From Streptomyces aquilus (lineage in GTDB: Bacteria; Actinomycetota; Actinomycetes; Streptomycetales; Streptomycetaceae), in assembly GCF_003955715.1 (NCBI RefSeq), contig NZ_CP034463.1, forward strand, positions 1,550,001-1,614,000: a stretch of 64,000 nt of DNA, read 5' to 3'. The notes under the pieces were generated by a model. It searched no databases and was not told where the DNA came from. It saw only the letters and a list, made by a program, of their open reading frames with translations. Position 1 is the stretch's first letter. Each line of letters starts with the position of its first letter. The translations under genes and the position numbers were made by a program. This document shows positions 1-10,611 of the stretch, in pieces.

Positions 1-1
1 C

Positions 2-2449
<2,448 letters not shown>

Positions 2450-2532
2450 TCAAGGGGTTGGCTGATGACGATTTCGCACGGGGCTCATCGACCCCTCTCT
2501 CTTGACCGGCAGCCCTCTTCCGGCCAACTATG

Positions 2533-2566
2533 TTGCGTATCGCTCACTGTGTTGTGCAATACGCAC
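2533..2566. promoter_or_regulatory. Paired 15-bp dyad upstream of purU (candidate IclR operator)
   Basis: TTGCGTATCGCTCAC at 2533-2547 and TTGTGCAATACGCAC at 2552-2566, again 19 bp start to start. The outer arms also form a perfect inverted repeat, TGCGTAT (2534-2540) with ATACGCA (2559-2565). The site ends 14 bp before the purU ATG, so binding would overlap the promoter or leader. Confidence 0.55.
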
Positions 2567-2580
2567 CGACGGAGGCCCCG

Positions 2581-3453
2581 ATGTCCCCTCGACCGCAACC
2601 TGGCCGCGAATACGTCCTCACCGTCTCCTGTCCCGACAGCGCCGGGCTGGTCCACGCCGTGAGCGGCTTTCTCGTCAGGAACTCCGGAAACATCCTGGAA
2701 AGCCAGCAGTTCGACGACCGACTTCAGGGCCGCTTCTTCATGCGGGTCCACTTCGACGTCTCCGACCCCGACACCGGCCTTGAACAACTGCGTGACCGGT
2801 TCGGGCCGGTGGCGCAGGCCCACCACTTCACCTGGGCGCTCAGCGACGCGTCGACGCCGACCCGGACGCTGATCATGGTGTCCAAGTTCGGGCACTGCCT
2901 CAACGACCTGCTCTTCCGGCAGCGCACCGGCGCCCTCAACATCGAGATCCCCGCGATCGTCTCCAACCACCGGGACTTCGAGGGGCTCGCGGAGACCTAC
3001 GGCATCCCCTTCCACCACGTCCCGGTCACCAGGGACACCAAGGCGGAGGCCGAGGCACGGCTGCTGGAACTCGTCCGGGACCTGGACATCGACCTGGTGG
3101 TGCTGGCCCGCTACATGCAGATCCTCTCGGACGACCTGTGCAAGCAGCTGGAGGGCAAGGCCATCAACATCCACCACTCCTTCCTCCCCAGCTTCAAGGG
3201 CGCCAAGCCCTACGACCAGGCCTACCAGCGCGGCGTGAAGCTGATCGGCGCGACGGCGCACTATGTGACGAGCGATCTCGACGAGGGCCAGATCATCGAG
3301 CAGGACGTCATCCGCGTGGACCACTCGCTCGACCCCGGCGACCTGGTCACGGTGGGCCGGGACGTGGAGGCGCAGGTGCTCGCGCACGCGGTGAAGTGGC
3401 ACAGCGAGAGCCGGGTGATGGTGGACGACAACCGCACGGTGGTCTTCCGCTGA
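2581..3453 (+). CDS. purU: Formyltetrahydrofolate deformylase
   Basis: Hydrolyses 10-formyl-THF to formate and THF, balancing the one-carbon pool. It is 290 residues: an N-terminal ACT domain (about 10-88) and a C-terminal formyltransferase-fold domain (about 95-270). The Asn-His-Asp catalytic set is visible as INIHHSFLPSF near residue 194 and SDLDEGQI near 232. The ATG at 2581 is chosen over an upstream in-frame ATG at 2530 because it follows a GGAGG site and lies beyond the dyad operator. It is transcribed divergently from betB. Its place in the island fits disposal of C1 units released by betaine demethylation. A strong terminator follows the stop codon. Confidence 0.93.
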   Translation: MSPRPQPGREYVLTVSCPDSAGLVHAVSGFLVRNSGNILESQQFDDRLQGRFFMRVHFDVSDPDTGLEQLRDRFGPVAQAHHFTWALSDASTPTRTLIMVSKFGHCLNDLLFRQRTGALNIEIPAIVSNHRDFEGLAETYGIPFHHVPVTRDTKAEAEARLLELVRDLDIDLVVLARYMQILSDDLCKQLEGKAINIHHSFLPSFKGAKPYDQAYQRGVKLIGATAHYVTSDLDEGQIIEQDVIRVDHSLDPGDLVTVGRDVEAQVLAHAVKWHSESRVMVDDNRTVVFR

Positions 3454-3467
3454 GCGACCCGCGACGA

Positions 3468-3504
3468 GGGGGCGGGGCCGGAATCGGCCCCGCCCCCCTT
3501 TTTT
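3468..3504 (+). terminator. Intrinsic terminator between purU and the metF-like gene
   Basis: Perfect 13-bp stem (GGGGGCGGGGCCG, loop GAAT, CGGCCCCGCCCCC) followed by six T residues at 3499-3504. A canonical T-tract terminator is uncommon for a Streptomyces gene. It ends purU; the stem could also act for the convergent gene. Confidence 0.9.
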
Positions 3505-3547
3505 GTATATGGCTTGAGGCACCCTTTTTTGTATACGGCTTCAGGCG
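3497..3547. repeat. 26-bp direct duplication of a T-tract unit
   Basis: The unit CCTTTTTTGTATANGGCTTNAGGC occurs twice with a 26-bp period (T-runs at 3499-3504 and 3525-3530). The second copy contains the stop codon of the metF-like gene (3541-3543) and so forms its last codons. It looks like a local duplication of the terminator tail. Confidence 0.7.
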
Positions 3548-4377
3548 CCGAGTCGGTCCAGCAGCGCGCGCCGCCACTTCTCCGTCTCGGCGATCTGGTT
3601 GAACGTGAACAGGTGCAGGCCGGCCACCCCGGCCGAGGGCGCGGTGAGGGCCGCCTCGGCGCGGGACAGCAGTCGCTCGGGGGCATAGCCGCCGGGCGTC
3701 GCGAACCGCACGAACCACGAGGCGTGCTTCGTCAGGAACCGCGTCGACTCCCCCACCCCGATCTTCGTGGCCATCGCCAGCAGCTTCGCCCGCTGCACGG
3801 GCCCGGCGACGCCCACGTGGACGGGCAGGGTGATGTTCCGCGCTCGTATACGAACGAGCCACTCCCCCAGCACCCTCGGGTCGAAGCAGAGGTTGCTCAC
3901 GATGTACGTGGCGTGCTCGCGCTTGTCCCACATCGCCTGGACGGTGACGTCGTCATGGATGAGCGGATGGCTCTCGGGGTAGCCGGTGACGCCGACGCGG
4001 GCGAACGGGCTGCCCAGCTCGCCGAGCCTGCGCAGCACCGGCAGCGCCCCGTCGTAGCCGCCCGCGGGCGGGTCGGCGTCGCCGGCCGGGACGAAGACGT
4101 CGGCCACGCCCGCCTCGGCCAGCCGGTCGACGACGTCCTTCAGATGGGCGTCGTCCCGCAGCAGCCGCGCCGGCACGTGCGGGACGACGCGGTAGCCGTG
4201 CGCGGCGAGCCGGCCGGCCAGCTCCAGGGTCGGTTCCAGGCCCTTGACCGGCGACGCCGTCACGGTGACGACGACGTCGCGCGGGACATGGGCGAGGACC
4301 TTGTCCTCGGTGGCCTTCGCGGGCAGCACCTCGTAGCGGACGCTCTCCAGTAGCGCCCGTAGCCCTGCGGCGCCCAA
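3541..4377 (-). CDS. Methylenetetrahydrofolate reductase-family protein
   Basis: MetF-like TIM-barrel protein of 278 residues, close to the usual MetF length. It contains the VVTVTASPVKGLEPTLE opening strand region and C-terminal HLFTFNQIAETEKWR, a MetF-type ending (family FTxNxxxxT). In the family, 5,10-methylene-THF is reduced to 5-methyl-THF; here the partner may instead be the C1 unit from betaine or dimethylglycine breakdown. The best start is TTG at 4377, 3 bp after the choline dehydrogenase stop, with AGGCGGGG as ribosome site, implying translational coupling. It may be a folate-dependent demethylation partner rather than the housekeeping MetF; the sequence alone does not decide this. 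Confidence 0.72.
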   Translation of the reverse strand: MGAAGLRALLESVRYEVLPAKATEDKVLAHVPRDVVVTVTASPVKGLEPTLELAGRLAAHGYRVVPHVPARLLRDDAHLKDVVDRLAEAGVADVFVPAGDADPPAGGYDGALPVLRRLGELGSPFARVGVTGYPESHPLIHDDVTVQAMWDKREHATYIVSNLCFDPRVLGEWLVRIRARNITLPVHVGVAGPVQRAKLLAMATKIGVGESTRFLTKHASWFVRFATPGGYAPERLLSRAEAALTAPSAGVAGLHLFTFNQIAETEKWRRALLDRLGA

Positions 4378-4380
4378 CGT

Positions 4381-6057
4381 CTACCCCGCCTGCTTCTGGG
4401 CGTCGCGGTGGCGGTAGTAGGCGACCTTCGACGGCGCCGCCGGCTCCTTGCCGAGGATCAGGTCGGCGGCCTTCTCGGCGACCATCATGACCGGGGCGTA
4501 GATGTTGCCGTTGGTGACGTACGGCATGACGGAGGCGTCGACCACGCGCAGCCCCTCGACGCCGTGCACCCGCATGCTCAGGGGGTCGACGACGGCCATC
4601 TCGTCGGAGGAGGGACCCATCTTGCAGGTGCAGGACGGGTGCAGAGCGGTCTCGCCGTCCTTGGCGACCCAGGCGAGGATCTCCTCGTCCGTCTCGACGG
4701 ACGGGCCGGGCGAGATCTCGCCGTCGTTGTAGGGGGCGAGCGCGGGCTGGTTGAGGAGCTTGCGGGCGACTCTGATCGCCTCCACCCACTCGCGGCGGTC
4801 CTGCTCGGTGGAGAGGTAGTTGAAGCGCAGGGCGGGGTGTTCGCGCGGGTCCTTGCTCTTGATCTTCACCGAGCCGATGGCGTCGGAGTACATGGGTCCG
4901 ACGTGCACCTGGTAGCCGTGGCCGCCGGCGGGCACGGAGCCGTCGTAGCGGACCGCGATCGGCAGGAAGTGGAACATCAGGTTGGGGTAGTCCACGTCCT
5001 CGTTGCTGCGCGCGAAGCCGCCGGCCTCGAAGTGGTTGGTGGCGGCAGGGCCTTTGCGGAACAGCCACTGGAGCCCGATGAAGGGGGCGCGCCACTTCGC
5101 CAGGTACGGCTGCATGGAGACGGGCTGCTTGCAGGCGTACTGGATGTAGACCTCCAGATGGTCCTGCATGTTCTCGCCGACGCCCGGCAGGTCGTGGACG
5201 ACGTCGATGCCGAGGGCGCGCAGCTCGGCCGCGTTGCCCACACCGGAGAGCTGGAGCAGCTGCGGGGAGTTGATGGCGCCGCCGCAGAGGATGACCTCCT
5301 TGGCCCGGACCTGCTGGGGCGCCCCCTTGCCGCGCTGGTACTCGACGCCGACGGCCTTCTTGCCCTCGAAGAGGACACGGGTGACGAAGGCGCGGGTCTT
5401 GACGGTGAGGTTCGGGCGCTTGCGGGCGGGCTTGAGGTACGCCTTCGAGGCCGACAGCCGGCGTCCCCGGTGGACGTTGCGGTCGAACTTGGCGAAGCCT
5501 TCCTGCCGGTAGCCGTTGACGTCGTTCGTCGGCGCGTAGCCCGCCTCCTCGGTGGCCTTGAGGAAGGCGTCGAAGAGGGGGTTGGTGGCGGGGCCGCGTT
5601 CGAGCACCAGCGGGCCGTCGTGGCCGCGGAACTCGTCGTCGGGGTCGGCGGCGAGACAGTTCTCCATGCGCTTGAAGTACGGCAGACAGTGCGCGTAGTC
5701 CCAGGTCTCCATGCCCGGGTCGGCGGCCCAGCGCTCGTAGTCCATGGGGTTGCCACGCTGGAAGATCATGCCGTTGATGCTGCTGGAACCGCCCAGCACC
5801 TTGCCGCGGGCGTGGTAGACGCGCCGGCCGCCCATGTGGGGCTCGGGCTCGGACTCGTACTTCCAGTCGTAGAAGCGGCTGCCGATCGGGTAGGTCAGCG
5901 CCGCGGGCATGTGGATGAAGACGTCCCACGGATAGTCGGACCGGCCCGCCTCCAGCACCAGCACCTGGTGGGCCGGGTCCGCGGAGAGCCGGTTCGCCAG
6001 TGCGCTGCCGGCGGATCCGCCACCGACGATGACGAAGTCGTACTGCACAGGAGCCAT
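4381..6057 (-). CDS. betA: Choline dehydrogenase-like GMC flavoprotein
   Basis: FAD-dependent GMC oxidoreductase of 558 residues that probably oxidises choline to betaine aldehyde. Seen: N-terminal dinucleotide motif [15 protein letters not shown] (about residues 10-24); GMC signature 1 around [15 protein letters not shown]; signature 2 around [16 protein letters not shown]; and C-terminal HPSCTCKMG and [18 protein letters not shown], which supply the active-site His/Asn region. The ATG at 6057 with GAGGCACC upstream is preferred to an in-frame ATG at 6147, which would run through the operator region. The metF-like gene follows after 3 bp, and the IclR gene is divergent. Confidence 0.88.
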   Translation of the reverse strand: MAPVQYDFVIVGGGSAGSALANRLSADPAHQVLVLEAGRSDYPWDVFIHMPAALTYPIGSRFYDWKYESEPEPHMGGRRVYHARGKVLGGSSSINGMIFQRGNPMDYERWAADPGMETWDYAHCLPYFKRMENCLAADPDDEFRGHDGPLVLERGPATNPLFDAFLKATEEAGYAPTNDVNGYRQEGFAKFDRNVHRGRRLSASKAYLKPARKRPNLTVKTRAFVTRVLFEGKKAVGVEYQRGKGAPQQVRAKEVILCGGAINSPQLLQLSGVGNAAELRALGIDVVHDLPGVGENMQDHLEVYIQYACKQPVSMQPYLAKWRAPFIGLQWLFRKGPAATNHFEAGGFARSNEDVDYPNLMFHFLPIAVRYDGSVPAGGHGYQVHVGPMYSDAIGSVKIKSKDPREHPALRFNYLSTEQDRREWVEAIRVARKLLNQPALAPYNDGEISPGPSVETDEEILAWVAKDGETALHPSCTCKMGPSSDEMAVVDPLSMRVHGVEGLRVVDASVMPYVTNGNIYAPVMMVAEKAADLILGKEPAAPSKVAYYRHRDAQKQAG

Positions 6058-6107
6058 GGTGCCTCGTCTCGCTCGCGCCGTAGATATGCGAGGCATGCTA
6101 ACGCTGG

Positions 6108-6141
6108 TAGCGCCATACGCACCAGGTTGCGAACCGCGCAA
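6108..6141. promoter_or_regulatory. Paired 15-bp dyad in the betA-iclR intergenic region
   Basis: TAGCGCCATACGCAC at 6108-6122 and TTGCGAACCGCGCAA at 6127-6141, starts 19 bp apart. The second lies inside a perfect 17-bp palindrome, GTTGCG-AACCG-CGCAAC (6126-6142). A weaker pair at 6163-6177 and 6182-6196 (shared TTACT core, also 19 bp apart) lies against the iclR promoter and could serve autoregulation. Confidence 0.6.
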
Positions 6142-6171
6142 CTTCAAACGGCTTGGTTTCGGGTGCGTTAC

Positions 6172-6211
6172 TTGCAGGCGTGTTGTTTACTGCGCGTATA
6201 GTTTCACTGTG
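6172..6211 (+). promoter_or_regulatory. Predicted iclR promoter, probably leaderless
   Basis: A TATAGT -10 hexamer at 6197-6202 lies 7 bp before the GTG start (6209-6211), with TTGCAG (6172-6177) as a loosely spaced -35 (19 bp). Transcription would start at or next to the GTG, and no ribosome-binding site precedes it. Both points fit a leaderless mRNA. Confidence 0.45.
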
Positions 6212-7006
6212 AGCAACTACAGCACTGATACGGAAACGTCGAATTCACACGCCGGCGGCGTGCAGTCGGTGGACCGGGCGATCAGCGTCCTGGAGATCCT
6301 CGCGCAGCGTGGCGAGGCGGGCGTCAGTGAGGTCGCCGGTGAGATCGACGTCCACAAGTCCACCGCGTTCCGGCTGCTCGGCGCCCTGGAGGCGCGCGGT
6401 CTGGTCGAGCAGGCCGGCGAGCGCGGCAAGTACCGGCTCGGCTTCGGGATCGTGCGGCTGGCCGGCGCGGTCACGGGGCGCATCGACATCACCCAGCAGG
6501 GCCGCCCCGTGTGCGAGCGGCTCGCCGAGGAGATCGGCGAGACGGTGAACATCGCCGTCATGCAGGAGCACTACGCGATCAACCTGTACCAGGTGCGCGG
6601 CCCCGGAGCGATCACCGCGCACAACTGGGTCGGCCAGCTGACCCCGCTGCACGCCACCTCCAGCGGCAAGATCCTGCTGGCCCACCTGCCCGCGAAGGAG
6701 CGCGCCGCGCTGCTCGCCGAGGCCGGCCTGAAGAAGGTCACGCCGCACACCATCACCGCGAAGACCAAGCTGGAGAAGAACCTCGCCGAGGCGCGGGAGC
6801 GCGGTTACGCCTTCACCCTGGAGGAGCTGGAGGTCGGTCTGCACGCGATGGCCGCCCCGATCCGCAACCGGGACGGCGAGGTCATCGCCGCGCTCAGCGC
6901 CTCCGGCCCCGCCTACCGCTTCACCGAGGAGCGGCTGCACGAGCTCTCCCCGGTGCTGGTCAAGGGCGCCGAGGAGATCAGCCACCGCATGGGCTACCTG
7001 GGCTGA
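6209..7006 (+). CDS. IclR-family transcriptional regulator
   Basis: 265-residue regulator with a winged helix-turn-helix at about residues 20-75 (QSVDRAISVLEILAQRG, then HKSTAFRLLGALEARGLVEQ) and an IclR effector-binding domain from about 90 to the end (HATSSGKILLAHLP, AMAAPIRNRDGEVIAALSASGP). It is divergent from betA in the middle of the choline/betaine island. Paired dyads at its own promoter and at four other island promoters make it the likely local regulator. Whether it represses or activates, and whether choline, betaine or an intermediate is the effector, cannot be read from sequence. GTG start at 6209 with no ribosome site. Confidence 0.9.
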   Translation: MSNYSTDTETSNSHAGGVQSVDRAISVLEILAQRGEAGVSEVAGEIDVHKSTAFRLLGALEARGLVEQAGERGKYRLGFGIVRLAGAVTGRIDITQQGRPVCERLAEEIGETVNIAVMQEHYAINLYQVRGPGAITAHNWVGQLTPLHATSSGKILLAHLPAKERAALLAEAGLKKVTPHTITAKTKLEKNLAEARERGYAFTLEELEVGLHAMAAPIRNRDGEVIAALSASGPAYRFTEERLHELSPVLVKGAEEISHRMGYLG

Positions 7007-7008
7007 GG

Positions 7009-8139
7009 TCAGCCCTGGGACAGGCCCAGGCGCTCGTTCACCCAGTCGTGGAAGGCACCGATGTGGTGCTCACTGGGCACCAGCACACCACCCTTGGCGT
7101 ACATACGGGAACTCATGCCGGGCTGGGTGCGCTCGCAGGCGTCGAAGTCCTGCTGGTTGACGCGGTGGAAGAGCTCCACGGACCGGCTGACGTCCTTGCC
7201 GCTCTCGACGACGTGCGGCAGATACAGCCAGTCGCACTCGACGATCGTGCGGTCGACGGCCACCGGGTACATCCGGTGGAATATCACGTGGTCGGGCACG
7301 AGGTTGATGAACACCTGCGGCTTGACCGTGATCGCGTAGTAGCGGCGGTCCTGGTCGTCCGCGACGCCCGGGATGCGGTCCAGGCCCTCGGAACCGTCGA
7401 CGGTGAAGCCCCGCACCTCCTCGCCGAACTCCGCGCCGTGGCCCACGTAGTACTGGGCGGCGTAACCGTCCGCGAACTCCGGGAGCACCTCGGTGAGTTC
7501 GGGGTGGATCGTGGCGCAGTGGTAGCACTCCATGAAGTTCTCGATGATGAGCTTCCAGTTGGACTTCACGTCGTACGTGATGCGCCTGCCGACGGAGAGG
7601 TTGTCGATGTCGTAGCGCTCGATCGACTCGACGTCACCGAGGCGCTCGACGACCGCGCCCTGCACCTCCTCCTCGAAGGACGGCGGGTTCTCCGCGAGGC
7701 ACACCCACACATAGCCGAGCCATTCGCGCACGGCCACGCTCACCAGGCCGTACTCGGTGCGGCCGACGTCGGGCATCTTGGTGAGGTTGGGGGCCGCGAC
7801 CAGCTTGCCGTTCAGGTCGTAGGTCCAGGCGTGGTACGGGCACTGGAAGGCCCGCTTGACCTCGCCGGTCTCCTCCGTGCAGAGCTTGGCGCCGCGGTGG
7901 CGGCATACGTTGAAATACGCACGGATGGCGTTGTCCCGCCCGCGGGTGACGAGGATGCTCTCGCGGCCCACGTCGACGGTGCGGAAGGCGCCGGGCTTGG
8001 CCAGTTCGGAAGCGCGCGCGACGCAGAACCACATGGTCTCGAAGATGCGCTCCTGCTCCTGGGCGAAGATCGCCGGATCCGTGTAGGAGGAGCCGGGAAG
8101 GGTGGCGATCAGACTGTCCGGCAGGCTGGTCGAGGTCAC
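7009..8139 (-). CDS. Rieske oxygenase alpha subunit, probable glycine betaine monooxygenase
   Basis: Rieske non-haem iron oxygenase of 376 residues. Rieske ligands are Cys79/His81 (CRHRG) and Cys100/His103 (CPYH). The mononuclear-iron histidines are about 207 and 212 in ECYHCATIHPEL, the pattern of GbcA/carnitine oxygenase-type enzymes acting on quaternary amines. Probable reaction: glycine betaine plus O2 to dimethylglycine plus formaldehyde. The GTG at 8139 follows GAGGAG, 7 bp spaced; in-frame codons further upstream run into an intergenic repeat. It is the last gene after the ferredoxin and reductase genes on the same strand. A different N-methylated substrate, such as choline or stachydrine, remains possible. 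Confidence 0.82.
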   Translation of the reverse strand: MTSTSLPDSLIATLPGSSYTDPAIFAQEQERIFETMWFCVARASELAKPGAFRTVDVGRESILVTRGRDNAIRAYFNVCRHRGAKLCTEETGEVKRAFQCPYHAWTYDLNGKLVAAPNLTKMPDVGRTEYGLVSVAVREWLGYVWVCLAENPPSFEEEVQGAVVERLGDVESIERYDIDNLSVGRRITYDVKSNWKLIIENFMECYHCATIHPELTEVLPEFADGYAAQYYVGHGAEFGEEVRGFTVDGSEGLDRIPGVADDQDRRYYAITVKPQVFINLVPDHVIFHRMYPVAVDRTIVECDWLYLPHVVESGKDVSRSVELFHRVNQQDFDACERTQPGMSSRMYAKGGVLVPSEHHIGAFHDWVNERLGLSQG

Positions 8140-8167
8140 GGGGCACTCCTCGGAGGGGATTCGGACA

Positions 8168-8219
8168 CGCCCCGAAGGGGCGCGGGCCTGTATCGATATG
8201 CGGCTCCGCCGCGGGGCGC
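8168..8219. repeat. Double-hairpin intergenic element (REP-like)
   Basis: Two adjacent hairpins, CGCCCC-GAA-GGGGCG (8168-8182) and GCGGC-TCC-GCCGC (8200-8212), are joined by a TATCGATA palindrome (8191-8198) and flanked by CGCG-rich arms. It sits between the reductase and oxygenase genes. From memory, similar sequences are common between Streptomyces genes; the copy number was not checked. It may adjust the ratio of the two proteins. Confidence 0.55.
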
Positions 8220-8266
8220 GACCAGCCACAACGGCGGCGCGGGCGACAAACGACACATCTCGCTGC

Positions 8267-9427
8267 TCACCGCGGAGCGCCAAGCTGCTTGCGCCAGCGC
8301 GTGAACAGCCTCGGCTGGTTCATCCCGAGCACGGCGACCGGGTCGCCGGCCCGCCGGTAGACGGCCAGCACGTCACGGCCGTCCGCACTGCCCGCCTCGA
8401 CGGTCACGCTGTCGGCAGCGGCGGCGTGACCGGCGAACTGGATCTTCACGCCGTACTGGTCGGACCAGAAGTACGGCGGCCGGGGCACCCCCGGTTCCAC
8501 CGCGCCCTGCGCCAGCAGCGTGGCGATCGCGGCGTCGGGGCGCTCGCGGGCGCCGGTCCAGTGCTCGACCCGGCGGTGGTGGCCCGCGCGCGGGTCGTAC
8601 CAGTTGGCGCAGTCGCCGACCGCGACCACGCCGGCCAGGCTGGTGCGGCCGTCGGCGCCGCACTTGACGCCGTTGTCGAGGGCGATGCCGGAGCCTTCCA
8701 GCCACTCGACGTTGGGGCGCGCACCCACGCCGACGACCACGATGTCGGCGGGAAGGCTGCGGCCGTCCTCCAGCAGGACGGCGTCGACGCGGCTCTCACC
8801 GCTCAGCCCCTTCACACCGACGCCGCACACCAGTCGTACGCCGTGGTCGGCGTGGAGACCGGAGACGACGGCGCCCATCGCCTCGCCGAGCGGGCCGGCG
8901 AGCGGGGTCGGGGCCGCCTCGACGACGGTCACCTCCAGGCCCAGGGCGTACGCGGTGGAGGCGACCTCGGCGCCGATGAACCCACCGCCGATCACCACCA
9001 GCCGTCCGCCGCGGGCCAGTTCGTCGCGCAGGGCGCGGGCGTCGTCCAGGGTGCGCAGCGTGTGCACCCCGGCAAGTCCCTCGGAGCCGGGCAGGGTGCG
9101 GGCCGCGGCGCCGGTCGCGAGGACGAAGCCGTCGGCGCGGACCTCGCGTCCGTCGGCGAGCCGGACCTTACGGCCGCGGTGGTCGAGGGCGACCGCGCGG
9201 GTGCCGAGCAGCCATTCCGCCGCCAGGTCCTCGTCGTCGCCCTCCAGGGCGAGTTCGGCCTCGGCGAGGCTGCCGGCCAGGAACTCCTTGGACAGCGGGG
9301 GCCGGTCGTAGGGGCGGTGCGGTTCGTCCCCGACGACGACCAGCCGGCCGTCGTAGCCCTGCTTGCGCAGCGAGCGCGCCGCCGACAGGCCGGCCAGCGA
9401 GGCGCCGACCACGGCGACGGTCCTCAC
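8267..9427 (-). CDS. FAD-dependent ferredoxin reductase of the Rieske system
   Basis: 386-residue pyridine-nucleotide-disulphide-type reductase of the BphA4/ferredoxin reductase group. The N-terminal FAD motif is VAVVGASLAGLSAARSL, the central NAD(P)H motif is LVVIGGGFIGAEVASTA, the second FAD motif is GVVAVGDCANW, and a short C-terminal reductase domain follows. It passes electrons from NAD(P)H to the ferredoxin encoded just upstream. The GTG at 9427 overlaps the ferredoxin stop by 4 bp (GTGA) and has GGAGGT 6 bp upstream, so translation is coupled. Separate reductase and ferredoxin contrast with the fused GbcB reductase known for Pseudomonas betaine monooxygenase. Confidence 0.88.
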   Translation of the reverse strand: MRTVAVVGASLAGLSAARSLRKQGYDGRLVVVGDEPHRPYDRPPLSKEFLAGSLAEAELALEGDDEDLAAEWLLGTRAVALDHRGRKVRLADGREVRADGFVLATGAAARTLPGSEGLAGVHTLRTLDDARALRDELARGGRLVVIGGGFIGAEVASTAYALGLEVTVVEAAPTPLAGPLGEAMGAVVSGLHADHGVRLVCGVGVKGLSGESRVDAVLLEDGRSLPADIVVVGVGARPNVEWLEGSGIALDNGVKCGADGRTSLAGVVAVGDCANWYDPRAGHHRRVEHWTGARERPDAAIATLLAQGAVEPGVPRPPYFWSDQYGVKIQFAGHAAAADSVTVEAGSADGRDVLAVYRRAGDPVAVLGMNQPRLFTRWRKQLGAPR

Positions 9428-9786
9428 GCGGGACCTCCGGCGAGCCGGGCCGAGATGCAGGGCGGCAGGTTGGGAGCCGCCAGGGACAACTGGACGTAGA
9501 TCATGCCGTCCTCGACGACGACCTCGTGGGTCCGCACCGGGAGCTTGGCCGGCGGGGCGTCCACCGCGCCGGTGCGCAGGTCGAACTTCGAGGCGTGCAG
9601 CGGGCATTCCACCTCGCAGCCCTCCAGCCAGCCGTCGGCGAGCGACGCGTCCTGGTGGGTGCAGGTGTCGTCGATGGCGAAGAGCTCGCCGTCGTCGGTG
9701 TGGAACACCGAGACCGGCGGATCGATGTCGAGCCGGTGGGCCTCACCTCGCGGGAGATCCGCGAGACGGCACGCGGGAATCATCAT
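9424..9786 (-). CDS. Rieske-type [2Fe-2S] ferredoxin
   Basis: 120-residue soluble Rieske ferredoxin with cluster ligands Cys42, His44, Cys61 and His64 (CTH and CPLH). It is the electron carrier between the reductase at 8267 and the oxygenase at 7009, and the first gene of that three-gene operon. The start is one of two tandem ATG codons at 9786/9783, with GAGGTG nearby. The paired operator dyads lie 10-43 bp upstream, so the three-component oxygenase is likely controlled with the rest of the choline/betaine genes. Confidence 0.92.
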   Translation of the reverse strand: MMIPACRLADLPRGEAHRLDIDPPVSVFHTDDGELFAIDDTCTHQDASLADGWLEGCEVECPLHASKFDLRTGAVDAPPAKLPVRTHEVVVEDGMIYVQLSLAAPNLPPCISARLAGGPA

Positions 9787-9795
9787 GACACCTCG

Positions 9796-9829
9796 GTGCG
9801 TATAGCGAAACGGATTGCGATTGACGCAA
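9796..9829. promoter_or_regulatory. Paired 15-bp dyad upstream of the ferredoxin operon
   Basis: GTGCGTATAGCGAAA at 9796-9810 and the perfect dyad TTGCG-ATTGA-CGCAA at 9815-9829, starts 19 bp apart. This is the best second site among the five pairs. It lies directly upstream of the ferredoxin ATG. Confidence 0.6.
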
Positions 9830-9919
9830 CGCCAGTCTGCGGGCCGCTCCGAACCGTTGTCAAGGCATCACCACGCCTGGTTCGAACGGCCTGGCGGACG
9901 GGCCTCCGGGCAGCTCGAA

Positions 9920-9957
9920 GCGCCCGTTCCACCTGCGGAAACAGGCGGAACGGGCGC
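9920..9957 (-). terminator. Terminator hairpin after the mycothiol formaldehyde operon
   Basis: 11-bp stem GCGCCCGTTCC / GGAACGGGCGC extended by CCTG/CAGG across one mismatch, with a 6-nt CGGAAA loop. No T-run follows, as is common in Streptomyces. It lies 25 bp beyond the stop of the hydrolase gene at 9982. Confidence 0.7.
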
Positions 9958-9981
9958 CGTGCGAAAGCCCCGTGGGAGCGG

Positions 9982-10611
9982 TCAGAAGCCGCGGTCGATC
10001 CACTCCTGGAGGTGCGGGGCCTCCGCGCCGAGGGTGGTCGTCTCCCCGTGCCCGGTGTGGACGACGGTGTCGCCGGGAAGCGTCAGCAGCCGGTCCCGGA
10101 TCGAGTCGATGATGGTCGGGAAATGGCTGTACGACCGTCCCGTCGCCCCCGGTCCGCCGCAGAACAGCGTGTCGCCGCTGAACAGGGCCGTCAGGGCCGG
10201 CGCGTACAGGCAGACCGCTCCCGGCGCGTGGCCTGGCGTGTGCAGCACGGTGAGCTCGATGCCGGCCACCGAGATGCCCTGTCCGTCGGTGAGTTCGGCG
10301 TCCGGCGCCCGCTCAGGGTGGGTCTGCTTCCACAGCGGGAGGTCGTCCGGGTGGAGCAGCACCGGGGCGCCGGTGCGTTCGGCGAGCGCGGGCGCGGCGT
10401 CGATGTGGTCGTTGTGGGCGTGGGTGCACACGACGGCCCGCAGGGTGCGCCCGCCGACCGCCGCCGCGATCGCCTCGGCGTCGTGGGCGGCGTCGATGAC
10501 GATCACCTCGGTGTCGTCGCCGACGATCCACACGTTGTTGTCGACGTCCCAGGTGCCGCCGTCCAGGGAGAACGTCCCCGAGGTGACGAGGTGCTCGATG
10601 CGGGCGGCCAT
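9982..10611 (-). CDS. Metallo-beta-lactamase-fold hydrolase, probable S-formylmycothiol hydrolase
   Basis: 209-residue glyoxalase II-like metallohydrolase with the dinuclear zinc motif HAHNDH (His64, His66, Asp68, His69; CTHAHNDHID), further metal ligands in HTPGHAPG and FSGDTLF, and a C-terminal HTGHGETT. Its ATG overlaps the stop of the upstream mycothiol dehydrogenase by one base (ATGA), so the two are translated together. In actinobacteria this pairing is usual, and the hydrolase is thought to release formate from S-formylmycothiol. The role is inferred from operon context; the fold is clear. Confidence 0.82.
   Translation of the reverse strand: MAARIEHLVTSGTFSLDGGTWDVDNNVWIVGDDTEVIVIDAAHDAEAIAAAVGGRTLRAVVCTHAHNDHIDAAPALAERTGAPVLLHPDDLPLWKQTHPERAPDAELTDGQGISVAGIELTVLHTPGHAPGAVCLYAPALTALFSGDTLFCGGPGATGRSYSHFPTIIDSIRDRLLTLPGDTVVHTGHGETTTLGAEAPHLQEWIDRGF

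Noticed and set aside
6058..6147. Upstream ATG (6147) for choline dehydrogenase adding 30 residues
   Set aside because: The added residues precede the FAD-binding strand without homology and the DNA holds part of the paired operator; ATG 6057 has a ribosome site.
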